Below, in pieces: positions 55,122 through 63,570 of a stretch of DNA of 64,000 nucleotides (the stretch's first letter is position 1; every line of letters begins with the position of its first letter). The stretch lies in contig NZ_PYFP01000002.1 of assembly GCF_003056055.1 (NCBI RefSeq), positions 1,240,001 through 1,304,000 of the forward strand. The letters run 5' to 3'. The position numbers were made by a program, and so were the translations under genes. The notes under the pieces were generated by a model. That model ran no database searches, had not been told where the DNA came from, and was given only the letters and a program-made list of their open reading frames with translations. The stretch comes from Glaciimonas sp. PCH181 (GTDB taxonomy: Bacteria > Pseudomonadota > Gammaproteobacteria > Burkholderiales > Burkholderiaceae_D).

Positions 55122-55412
55122 TTAAATACCCATCTTAGTCAGCGTATCGGCGATTTCGCGAAATACCGGTTCCAGATGCGGATGGCGTACTGCCAGACGG
55201 GCAGAGATTTTCTGCGCTTGCTGGACCAGATCGCTGCTGGCTTCATTGTCGTCGGTCGTTTCTACTACCGGGCTACTATTTTTGGCCAGCACTTTTTGGA
55301 TATCGGTATCCAGCGTTTGCAACAGCGCTTGGATTTCAGGATCGACAGGCGCGCCGCTTTCTAGCGTAGCGTGCAGTTTTTGCAGTGATTCTTTAAGGTT
55401 GTCGATGGTCAT
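55122..55412 (-). CDS. DUF4404-family protein
   Basis: This 96-residue helical, acidic protein has the DUF4404 pattern: an amphipathic start DNLKESLQKLHATLESG-PVDPEIQALLQTLDTDIQKVL, a variable linker, and the end ARLAVRHPHLEPVFREIADTLTKMGI. The family is of unknown function and common in Beta/Gammaproteobacteria. It is downstream of rep on the same strand with its own AAGAGA ribosome site. Confidence 0.82.
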   Translation of the reverse strand: MTIDNLKESLQKLHATLESGAPVDPEIQALLQTLDTDIQKVLAKNSSPVVETTDDNEASSDLVQQAQKISARLAVRHPHLEPVFREIADTLTKMGI

Positions 55413-55577
55413 GATGATTTCTCTTATTTACTGAAATGTTATTAATTCGAAAAATGCGCCGCCACTATCGCAGCGGTCGATCGCATCTTCATCGTCTGCA
55501 TTTTCTGACACGCCAGATAAACCGCCGGCGTCCATGAAGTCATCCGAGTCTAGTCGAGACTATTCGAAGTCATCATC

Positions 55578-57641
55578 TCACGCCGCTCGGGGCTTTTGCA
55601 ATAATGCTTTCAAACTCGCTAATCGGTTTTGCGGCGTGATCTGTTCTGCCTCGGTTGGGACGGCATCGCCTTCATCAAGTTTCATTTCCTTGATGAAGCG
55701 CGACATATCGCAATGCACGCTTTCGCCAGCCCGTTTGCGTTTTTTGCACCAGCTAACATGCAAACTACGCTGCGCCCGCGTGATACCGACGTACATCAGA
55801 CGCCGTTCTTCTTCGATACGTGCTGCCACGATCTCAGGCGGCGCATCGGGATCGCCCTTGTGCGGCAAAATGCCTTCTTCTACGCCGATCAGAAATACGT
55901 GTGGATATTCCAGCCCTTTGGAGGCATGTAAAGTTGACATCCTGACAGCGTCAGGCTCTTCATCGCGCCCATCCAGCATCGACATCAGCGCGACCATCTG
56001 CGTCAGTTCCAGCAAATTCTTTTCTTCGCCCGCGCCATCTTTGCCGCCCGTTCCCTTTTCCTTCAGCCAATTAGTGAAGTCGAGCACGTTTTGCCATTTG
56101 CTCTGAGCTTGTCGATCATCGAAGTTGTCGTATAAATACGCTTCATAGTTGATTTCGGTCATCATATCGTCGAGCACAGATGCAGCGTTTTCGCCACTGC
56201 CAGCCGGGCCGATACGGCTGGCGCGCGCCTCTAATTGATTGATGAAATTACCGAATTGTCGCAATGGATATAACTGCCGATCGGTCAGTTTAACGTCAAT
56301 GCCGCCCTTAAAGACCGCTTCAAATAGCGAACATTGCCATTGCCCGGCGACGGTGCCCAGCACTTCCAGCGTGGCTTGGCCGACGCCGCGTTTAGGTGTC
56401 GTGATGGCCCGAATAAAGGCCGGATCGTCGTCTTCGTTAGCGATCAGCCGTAAATAACTGATGATGTCTTTGATCTCCGCCTTGTCAAAAAAGCTTTGAC
56501 CGCCAGACATGACATACGGAATACGTTCACGTCGCAGCGCTTTTTCAAAAATACGGGCCTGATGATTGCCGCGATACAAAATCGCATAGTCGGCAAATTT
56601 GGCGCGCCGTTCAAAGCGATGCGCCGATAGCATGATGGCGACCTGTTCGGCCTCTTTCTCATCGTCTTCCATGCCCATGACTTTGATGGGATCGCCTAAA
56701 CCATGCTCGGACCAGAGCGATTTCTCAAACAGTTTGGGGTTATTGCCGATCACTGCATTGGCAGCTTGCAGAATGCGCGTGGAAGAGCGGTAATTTTGCT
56801 CCAGCTTGATCACTTTCAGGTCGGGGAAATCGACCTGCAAGGTTTTCAGATTCTCAATTGTCGCACCCCGCCATGCATAAATTGCCTGATCGTCATCGCC
56901 CACCGCCGTGAACATTGGTTTTTTGCCTACGCCGGTGACTAGTAATTTGACCAGCTCATACTGGCAAGTGTTGGTATCTTGATATTCATCGACCAATAAA
57001 TAGCGCAAACGGCGCTGCCATTTATCGCGCACAACCTCATTGGTGCGGAACAATTCGACCGGAAACCGGATCAAGTCATCGAAATCCACCGCTTGATAGG
57101 CTTTTAGCGTGGCGACATAACTCAAATAAATCCGCGCTGCCTGCGCTTCGTCCTCTGTGACGGCCTCTTTTAGCGCCTGCTCGGGATCGATCAAACCGTT
57201 TTTCCACAATGACATTGCGGTTTGAATCCGACGTATCAATTGCTTATCGGTTGTAATCGCCAAATCTTGCACAATGGAAAAACAATCATCACTGTCCATG
57301 ATCGAAAACCGATCTTTCAGTCCCAATTCGCGTGCTTCCTGCCGCAAAATCTTTACGCCTAACGAGTGAAATGTACTGACAGTAATATGTTTGGCTTGTT
57401 TCGGCTCTTTCAGCAACTTAGCGATCCGCTCTTGCATCTCGGTCGCCGCTTTGTTGGTAAACGTCAGCGCCGCGATATGCCGGGGTTCATAGCCGCAATC
57501 CTCGATCAGATGGGCGATTTTTTGCGTAATGACGCGCGTCTTGCCTGAGCCAGCACCGGCCAGCACCAGGCAGGGGCCGTCCATATATTTGACGGCTTCC
57601 CGTTGCGGGGCGTTAAGACCAAAATTGGGAGTGGACGACAT
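55578..57641 (-). CDS. rep: ATP-dependent DNA helicase Rep
   Basis: This 687-residue superfamily-1A helicase has Walker A AGAGSGKT at 28-35, HIAALTFTNKAATEMQER (motif Ia), LLVDEYQDTNTCQYEL (motif II), VGDDDQAIYAWRGA (motif III), KLEQNYRSSTRIL (motif IV), MSTLHASKGLEYPHVF (motif V) and EEERRLMYVGITRAQ (motif VI). The protein is closer to Rep than to UvrD: CGYEPRHIAALTFTNKAA, QNYRSS and EIKDIISYLRLIAN. It moves 3' to 5' and helps replication forks pass bound proteins. Length fits Rep. Confidence 0.93.
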   Translation of the reverse strand: MSSTPNFGLNAPQREAVKYMDGPCLVLAGAGSGKTRVITQKIAHLIEDCGYEPRHIAALTFTNKAATEMQERIAKLLKEPKQAKHITVSTFHSLGVKILRQEARELGLKDRFSIMDSDDCFSIVQDLAITTDKQLIRRIQTAMSLWKNGLIDPEQALKEAVTEDEAQAARIYLSYVATLKAYQAVDFDDLIRFPVELFRTNEVVRDKWQRRLRYLLVDEYQDTNTCQYELVKLLVTGVGKKPMFTAVGDDDQAIYAWRGATIENLKTLQVDFPDLKVIKLEQNYRSSTRILQAANAVIGNNPKLFEKSLWSEHGLGDPIKVMGMEDDEKEAEQVAIMLSAHRFERRAKFADYAILYRGNHQARIFEKALRRERIPYVMSGGQSFFDKAEIKDIISYLRLIANEDDDPAFIRAITTPKRGVGQATLEVLGTVAGQWQCSLFEAVFKGGIDVKLTDRQLYPLRQFGNFINQLEARASRIGPAGSGENAASVLDDMMTEINYEAYLYDNFDDRQAQSKWQNVLDFTNWLKEKGTGGKDGAGEEKNLLELTQMVALMSMLDGRDEEPDAVRMSTLHASKGLEYPHVFLIGVEEGILPHKGDPDAPPEIVAARIEEERRLMYVGITRAQRSLHVSWCKKRKRAGESVHCDMSRFIKEMKLDEGDAVPTEAEQITPQNRLASLKALLQKPRAA

Positions 57642-57813
57642 GCGGCGAGCCAGATAGAAGCAAAGCGGATCATTTTAACAGTCTGGCTCCGGCGCAACCA
57701 AGTCAGTGGAAACTGCTGTTATCTGTACCAATGTGCGCCTCTGCCACATTAGCGCTTGCGTTCTATGGGAGAATTCGGTTATCGCCTTGGCTTTCACTTT
57801 TACTGAGTTATTT

Positions 57814-58293
57814 ATGAAATTTACCCACCTGATCGAAATCAATGATCCCCTCAATCCGCTGATCGAACCATTGACTTCTGAGCAACTATGGCGCGGATTG
57901 GTCTTGCGCGCAGAGCAGCCGATGCTATTCGTCCCCCATCTGGACGAATGCCAGATTTTAGAAAAATCCATGGAGTGTGTGACACGGGAATTGCGCTACG
58001 GCAAAGTCGTGATTCGCGATATTGTGAGTTATTTGCCACAATTACAGGTGCGTTACCAAGTGCCCGCACAAGAAGATATCGTCGGCTCAAGCCTCACCAT
58101 GACCATCGAGCAGCCTCAGCCCGATGCCTTATTCGTGCGTTTTTCTTATGCCGATGACGGCGTTGAAACAGAAGCCGATATTGATGCCGAAGAAAAAATG
58201 TACGTCGAATTTCGTCGATCCGCGTATCTGCAATCCGATATCGACACGGTCCGCATCATTCGCGAGTTGGCCGACGCTGGCAAGCTGGACTAG
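57814..58293 (+). CDS. DUF1857/SRPBCC-family protein
   Basis: This 159-residue protein of the SRPBCC (START-like) fold starts MKFTHLIEINDPLNPLIEPLTSEQLWRGLVLRAEQP, the typical opening of the DUF1857/AtaL-like group, and ends with a long C-terminal helix (IDTVRIIRELADAGKLD). The fold binds hydrophobic ligands; role unknown. The frame extends to 57706 upstream, but the start at 57814 fits the family. Confidence 0.85.
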   Translation: MKFTHLIEINDPLNPLIEPLTSEQLWRGLVLRAEQPMLFVPHLDECQILEKSMECVTRELRYGKVVIRDIVSYLPQLQVRYQVPAQEDIVGSSLTMTIEQPQPDALFVRFSYADDGVETEADIDAEEKMYVEFRRSAYLQSDIDTVRIIRELADAGKLD

Positions 58294-58363
58294 GCGCCGT
58301 TCTGCGTATTTGCCCTTCTGCGCCGTTTACAAATAACAGTTTTTAAAAAATATGAGAGCCGTC

Positions 58364-58648
58364 ATGTCCGATACAAAAATCAACCCGCAATTGCTACAGT
58401 TACGCGATCAAATCGATGTCGTCGATGCACAGTTGGTAAATTTGCTAGGCCAGCGCTTTGGCCTGACTGCTCAGGTTGGCGTCCTCAAAAAGGAAAACGG
58501 CCTGGAAGCCAGAGACGCCGAGCGCGAACGCCTGCAAATCGTAAAAGTACGGAAACTGGCGACCGATGCTGGCGTGGACCCGGATTTTATCGAGAATCTG
58601 TTTCAGTCGTTGCTGAAAACAGTGGTGAAGAATCACCAAGAGATTTAA
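58364..58648 (+). CDS. Chorismate mutase (AroQ type)
   Basis: This 94-residue all-helical protein has LLQLRDQIDVVDAQLVNLLGQRFGLTAQVGVLKKENG, with the Arg of RDQID, the Arg/Lys of RFG and VLKKE as active-site residues. It ends FIENLFQSLLKTVVKNHQEI. It converts chorismate to prephenate for Phe/Tyr synthesis. It is a stand-alone monofunctional enzyme with no signal peptide, hence cytoplasmic. Start at 58364 has GAGAG eight bases upstream; an ATG at 58352 is the alternative. Confidence 0.88.
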   Translation: MSDTKINPQLLQLRDQIDVVDAQLVNLLGQRFGLTAQVGVLKKENGLEARDAERERLQIVKVRKLATDAGVDPDFIENLFQSLLKTVVKNHQEI

Positions 58649-58655
58649 GTCGGGT

Positions 58656-59180
58656 TTATTTGTGCACGCGCAATGATGTAGAGGCATCGCGCCTGGTGTC
58701 GAGTGGTCGGGGCCGACGCTCTGCTAACCACAGCAGCAGTAACGCAACCGATGAAAATAGCCAGTAATCCACCGGCACCGGCCCCAGCCAATGTTTGTGC
58801 CACGGCACATCAATCGGATTGAAGCGGCCCAGGCCGAAGGCGGGGTTAATCAAGAACCACAGCCAGTCTTCCGAGATCCAAAACACCATGATCGAGGCCA
58901 GAATGCGCCCTTCGTCACGCCAGTTCCAACGCCCGTTGAACCAGATCGGATAATGAAACGCTAGCGCGATAAAGGGAAATACCCAGGCGTGGTAGCCGGT
59001 CATCGCGCGGCCGCCCCAGAAAATATCCAGCAGCCAGTGATGTTCAATGCGCCAGGTGGGTAAATTAGCGGCCCAGCCCGCGCCGCCTTCGATCTGGATT
59101 TCTACATTGGCAAAAAAATACGCCAGAAGCACGGCCCATAGCAGCATACCGACTAAGCGGCGGGAGGAAGTCAGTTGCAT
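58656..59180 (-). CDS. Multi-pass membrane protein of unknown function
   Basis: This 174-residue protein has four to five membrane helices and many tryptophans (TWRIEHHWLLDIFWGGRAMTGYH, ISEDWLWFLINPAFG). Conserved-looking polar His/Trp/Glu residues lie at helix ends. I do not recognise the family. Its stop lies 8 bp from the end of the convergent chorismate mutase gene, and it is followed upstream by the GT28 gene on the same strand after 36 bp, so the two may form an operon and the protein may act in lipid or glycolipid metabolism. Confidence 0.68.
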   Translation of the reverse strand: MQLTSSRRLVGMLLWAVLLAYFFANVEIQIEGGAGWAANLPTWRIEHHWLLDIFWGGRAMTGYHAWVFPFIALAFHYPIWFNGRWNWRDEGRILASIMVFWISEDWLWFLINPAFGLGRFNPIDVPWHKHWLGPVPVDYWLFSSVALLLLWLAERRPRPLDTRRDASTSLRVHK

Positions 59181-59216
59181 CGTGATTACGCCTAAGAAAG
59201 CCTGAAAAAAGGGCGG

Positions 59217-60506
59217 TTAACTAGCTTGGAGGGATTCGATAGCGTGCATCGGGTGGGCGGTCTTGGCGTTAAGATGGGACAACACGATTTTTAGCACATC
59301 GCGCCCAGCGTGCGGACGCCCCAGCGCTTGACTGCGTTCGCGTAATTTGGCGAGTAATGGCGGATGTTGCAGCAGAATTTGCAGACGATAGTTGAGGGCG
59401 GTCAGATCGACTGCCTTTAGTGCCGCGCCTTGCTCGAGCAAATAATCGGCGTTGCGTTCTTCTTGTCCGGGAATCGGCGAATGGATGATCATTGGCACGC
59501 CCATCGCCAGACATTCAGAGGTCGTCAGGCCGCCGGGTTTGGTGATCACCAGATCGGCGCAGGCCATTAATTGCTCGACCTGATGGGAAAATCCAAACGC
59601 TTTCAGGCGTGTCGGATGCTTTGCCGCTAATTGCTGGAGATTATTCAGCAATTCAGGATTCTTGCCCGCCAGCGCCACCAATTGAAAGTCGCTGGTCGTG
59701 TCTTTACCGCTCTCTATCGCTAGCAAACTCTGCACGGTCTTATCCAGACCGCCTATCCCGGCACCGCCCGACATCAGCAAAATAATCGGTCGTTGCGGGT
59801 CTAGTCCAAAGGTCGCCGCGCAATGCGCCCGCTGCAAGGTTTGCGTAAAGGCCGGCAAGACGGGGATGCCAGTGACGTGGGCGCAAGCCGCTGCAACGCC
59901 GCGATGTCGCATGCGGAAAGCGATTTCTTCGCTCGCCGCAAAATAGCCTTGCATTTGCGGTTGCAGCCACATGCTATGCAGGTCGAAATCGGTGACTTGT
60001 ACCCATACCGGACACGACAAGCGTTGCTGACTGATTTCTCGGCCTAGCATTTCGGCGGGTAAAAAATGCGTGCAAATGATCGCATCTGGCGCGTAGGCGT
60101 TGATGGCTATGCGTAATTTGCGTGTGCTGAGACGCTCCATTGCACGCCGTAGTTTTTGCATCGTGGCGTCGGGGTCGGCGTTGTCGCTTTTCTGGTAAAC
60201 GTAGCCCCACACGGCCGGGTGACGATTCACCAGATGCAGGTAAAGATCGGTATATATCGCCCGGAAGCCGGCGGGAACATAGGCCATTGCATCCCAATGC
60301 ACGACATCGGTTTCGGGGCATTCTGTCGCATAGGCTTTGAGTGCTTCGGCAGCGCGCATGTGACCGGCACCGGCAGAAACGCTTAATAACAATATTTTGC
60401 GTCGTTTCGGGGTGTGGGTGATGCTATTTATAGTTAACTCCGGATGACGATAATATGACGATGATGGGCTTGCATAGGCGCCTGGCAGCTTGCGAGAGCG
60501 CCGCAA
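59217..60506 (-). CDS. Glycosyltransferase family 28, diacylglycerol glycosyltransferase-like
   Basis: This protein of about 400-429 residues has the MGDG-synthase/UgtP layout: ILLLSVSAGAGHMRAAEALK at the N-terminus, DAMAYVPAGFRAIYTDLYLHLVNRHPAVWGYVYQ, the linker ICTHFLPAEM, and the C-terminal nucleotide-sugar site ADLVITKPGGLTTSECLAMGVPMIIHSPIPGQEERNADYLLEQGAAL. It should transfer a sugar from a UDP-sugar to diacylglycerol at the membrane. The start is unclear: the frame opens with TTG at 60506 without a ribosome site, and no ATG or GTG lies before the conserved ILLLSVSAGAGH. CGGAG precedes an ATA codon near 60428. Confidence 0.85.
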   Translation of the reverse strand: MRRSRKLPGAYASPSSSYYRHPELTINSITHTPKRRKILLLSVSAGAGHMRAAEALKAYATECPETDVVHWDAMAYVPAGFRAIYTDLYLHLVNRHPAVWGYVYQKSDNADPDATMQKLRRAMERLSTRKLRIAINAYAPDAIICTHFLPAEMLGREISQQRLSCPVWVQVTDFDLHSMWLQPQMQGYFAASEEIAFRMRHRGVAAACAHVTGIPVLPAFTQTLQRAHCAATFGLDPQRPIILLMSGGAGIGGLDKTVQSLLAIESGKDTTSDFQLVALAGKNPELLNNLQQLAAKHPTRLKAFGFSHQVEQLMACADLVITKPGGLTTSECLAMGVPMIIHSPIPGQEERNADYLLEQGAALKAVDLTALNYRLQILLQHPPLLAKLRERSQALGRPHAGRDVLKIVLSHLNAKTAHPMHAIESLQAS

Positions 60507-60604
60507 TTTTGTGCAGCTTACCTATCGTATATGTCAGGAATGTGAAATCGACATATCGAGCGACCTATCCCGCTTCTAAAAAAGTCGTATTTTTATTCAC
60601 CTGT

Positions 60605-60642
60605 AAAAAAACCACTGCCCAGAAAATGGCAGTGGTTTTTTG
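60605..60642. terminator. Bidirectional terminator after the nitroreductase gene
   Basis: ACCACTGCC (60611-60619) pairs perfectly with GGCAGTGGT (60628-60636). The loop is 8 nt, with A-run and T-run on either side. It lies 45 bp after the nitroreductase stop on the minus strand. Confidence 0.92.
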
Positions 60643-60680
60643 TTTTGCGCTGGCCGTCTACGGGCCACAGAATAGTTGCT

Positions 60681-61277
60681 TTAGGCTTGGAAGACGCCTT
60701 CTGACACCAACGCGCTTAATGGCAAGCGTGGGCTTGGCGCTTCTCTGCCCTGCAAACCGGCAGGTAGCGTTGTTTTATCGCCGATCTTGCCAATGGCAAT
60801 CGCGGCTTCGATGGCAAAATCTGCCGGAATAGCCAGATCGTGGCGGGTTTTTTCTTTATCGAATCCGGCCATGCCATGGGTGTGCCAGCCAGATAACGTG
60901 GCTTGCAACGCCAGATAGCCCCAGGCGGAACCGGCGTCAAATGAGTGCGTCGGGAAAGGTTTTTCTTCTGTAGTGCCGGGCGCTGCAAACGTGGTTTTGG
61001 ACAAAACGATGACCAACGCCGACGCATTTTCTGCCCAGCTACGGTTAAAGTCGTTCAGCAAACCTAGCAATGTCGTCCATTGCGGTGTGCCGCGACGTGC
61101 AAATACAAAGCGCCAAGGCTGCGCGTTGTAGGCAGACGGCGCCCAGCGAGCGGCTTCCAGAATCGCTAATAACGCCGGTTCGGTGATTTCCTCGCTGGTG
61201 AATGCGCGCGGCGACCAGCGGCTGATAAATTGCGGATCGATAGGATGTTCGGCAACGCGAGGGCTAGAATCGGACAT
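60681..61277 (-). CDS. Nitroreductase-family FMN protein
   Basis: This 198-residue protein has the nitroreductase start RRSPRAFTSEEITEPALLAILEAARWAPSAYNAQPWRFVF (family form: R-S-R-F------L-A-RWAPS--N-QPW). It also has DAGSAWGYLALQATLSGWHTHGMAGFD and IAIGKIGD, which build the FMN pocket. It reduces nitro compounds, quinones or enones with NAD(P)H; substrate unknown. Start at 61277 has a near-perfect AGGAG site; the longer frame is rejected. It resembles stress-induced nitroreductases of the YdjA/HBN1-like group. Confidence 0.9.
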   Translation of the reverse strand: MSDSSPRVAEHPIDPQFISRWSPRAFTSEEITEPALLAILEAARWAPSAYNAQPWRFVFARRGTPQWTTLLGLLNDFNRSWAENASALVIVLSKTTFAAPGTTEEKPFPTHSFDAGSAWGYLALQATLSGWHTHGMAGFDKEKTRHDLAIPADFAIEAAIAIGKIGDKTTLPAGLQGREAPSPRLPLSALVSEGVFQA

Positions 61278-61645
61278 GGATACTCCTGTTTGAGGTGAAA
61301 TGTATGAGGGAGAACGGCAATCGTATTGGATCAATGTCGAGCCTGCTCCAAAGCAGTGCAACTGCGCGTTTCACGCTAATGATCGGTAATTAGCAGCAGT
61401 TAGCACAGCGTGCCAGTTGGCAAAGTATCTTAGCAGCAGTTTTTAATGCTTGCAGACAATCCCCGGTTTAGTCTGCGTGCGCGTATTTTGCATGGTGCGG
61501 TAGCCCGATGGCGCGCACGCAGCGGTTAGTGTCGGGCGCTAAGCCGGTATAATCATTCGCCTTAGGTGTTGAGTTAATTGAAGTTGATTCACAAACATAA
61601 TCCACATTATTTGGACGGCTAGCCGTCCCACTGGACGGACATTTC
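61278..61645. promoter_or_regulatory. Divergent region between nitroreductase and argS, with two exclusive leader hairpins
   Basis: The argS leader contains GGACGGCTAGCCGTCC (61613-61628), a perfect 16-bp palindrome. Directly after it, GGACGG at 61633-61638 can pair with the same CCGTCC (61623-61628), giving two mutually exclusive 6-bp hairpins. The second would cover the GGACGGA ribosome-site region eight bases before the argS ATG. An 11-bp direct repeat TAGCAGCAGTT is at 61391 and 61431. Confidence 0.5.
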
Positions 61646-63413
61646 ATGCTTGCGCAACAAAAACAACAGATTATTGCCATTTTTAATGCTGCATTGCAGC
61701 CAATTATTGCCGGGACAGACCTGCAACCGACTGTCACGCTAGAGCGTCCGCGTGACCCCGCGCATGGCGATATCGCTTGCAATATCGCCATGCAACTGGC
61801 AAAAGCGCTGAAAAAAAAATCCGCGTGAACTGGCGCAAACGCTGGTCGCGGCCGTATTGGCAAACAGCGCGAGTGGCGATTTGATCGCTGCCGCTGAAAT
61901 TGCTGGACCGGGCTTTATCAATCTCCGCCTGACAGCCGCTGCCAAGCAGGAAGTGGTCAAAGTAGTGCTGCAACAGGGTGCTGAATTCGGTAAAAGCACT
62001 GCCGGTGCGGGTAAAAAAGTGTTGGTCGAGTTTGTCTCGGCCAATCCAACCGGACCGTTGCATGTGGGTCATGGTCGCCAAGGTGCTTTGGGCGACGCGA
62101 TGTCGTCGCTGTTCCAAACCCAGGGTTACGATGTCACGCGTGAGTTTTATTACAACGATGCCGGGGTGCAGATTGCCACGCTGGCAACATCCGTTCAGGC
62201 GCGCGCGAAAGGACTTAAACCCGGCGATGCAGGATGGCCGGAATCAGCCTATAACGGCGATTACATCAGCGACATCGCGCTCGATTTCTTAGCCAAAAAA
62301 ACTGTCGAAGCCAGCGATGGTGATCCGGCCACTGCCAGCGGCGATCTGAACGATATTGAATCCATCCGCAAGTTTGCGGTCACTTACTTACGCCGTGAGC
62401 AAGATCTGGATTTGCTAGCCTTTGGCGTGAAGTTCGATAACTATTATCTTGAATCATCGTTGTACAAGGACGGCAAGGTCAATCACGCGGTCGAGACATT
62501 GATCGCTGCGGGCAAAACGTATGAGCTGGACGGCGCGCTATGGTTACGCACCACTGACTATGGTGATGACAAAGACCGCGTGATGAAAAAGTCGGACGGC
62601 ACTTATACCTATTTCGTCCCCGATGTCGCCTATCACATCGTCAAATGGCAGCGCGGGTTTGGCAAAGTCATCAACGTTCAGGGCAGCGATCACCACGGCA
62701 CCATCGCCCGAGTACGGGCTGGTTTGCAGGCGGTCAACGTCGGCATCCCGCAAGGTTATCCGGATTACGTGCTACACAAGATGGTCACCGTCATGAAGAA
62801 TGGCGAGGAAGTAAAAATTTCCAAACGGGCGGGATCGTATGTCACCGTGCGCGATCTGATCGAATGGTCGGCTGGCGATGCAGTGGCAGAAGATGGCAGC
62901 CGGGATTTGACGCGGGGCCGCGACGCCGTCCGTTTCTTCCTGATTTCACGCAAAGCCGATACCGAATTCGTATTCGACGTCGATCTGGCATTGGCGCAAT
63001 CGGATGAAAATCCGGTGTATTACGTACAAATGGCGCATGCACGGATTTGCTCAGTGATGGCGCAATGGGTCGGCGATGAGGCGACGTTAAGCGAAGTTGA
63101 CCTGAGTTTGCTGACCGCCCCGCGTGAGGCCTTATTAATGGCAAAGTTGGCGGCATATCCGGATATGCTGGAACACGCATTGGAAGAACTCGGCCCGCAT
63201 CAGGTTGCCTTTTATCTGCGCGATCTGGCCGGTGAACTGCATAGCTACTACAATGCTGAACGCGTGTTGGTGGACGATAATGCGTTAAAGTTGGCGCGGT
63301 TGGCGTTAATGATGGCAACGCGACAAGTTTTGCGTAACGGCTTGGGGTTGATCGGTGTATCGGCACCAAACCGGATGCGGCGTGATCCGATTGAGGTTGA
63401 AGCTGAGGCTTAA
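61646..63413 (+). CDS. argS: Arginyl-tRNA synthetase, interrupted by a +1 frameshift in an A9 run
   Basis: The essential enzyme that charges tRNA-Arg is split into two frames here. The N-terminal 60 codons end [12 protein letters not shown] at 61828; the rest runs in another frame to 63413. The join is in nine A (61811-61819). With eight A the reading is [25 protein letters not shown], the normal ArgS text, and the whole gene becomes exactly 589 codons. Class-I features follow: the HIGH-like HVGH in [14 protein letters not shown] and the KMSK-like KISKR loop, with the C-terminal anticodon-binding domain. Alternatives are a homopolymer sequencing error, a real mutation, or rescue by slippage on the A9 run. 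Confidence 0.93.
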
Positions 63414-63570
63414 TGCGGCGTCAATTGATGTAGTAACGAGTGCCATAACGATATTGCCCTAGCTTGGCGATGTCGTTCGGTGGTGTAATTCTGACGTGGA
63501 TCTGCGTTGAGTTGTGCTTGGAACGGTTTTGGTTTTTGTACCGCGTGTGTAATCAGGGGAACTTGGAAGT

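Noticed and set aside
61391..61441. Two copies of TAGCAGCAGTT as a regulatory iteron pair
   Set aside because: Only two short copies 40 bp apart, low complexity and no conserved flanks; chance is likely.
61646..61828. 60-codon frame as a separate small gene
   Set aside because: Its sequence is the N-terminus of ArgS, and removing one A from the A9 run joins it perfectly to the rest.
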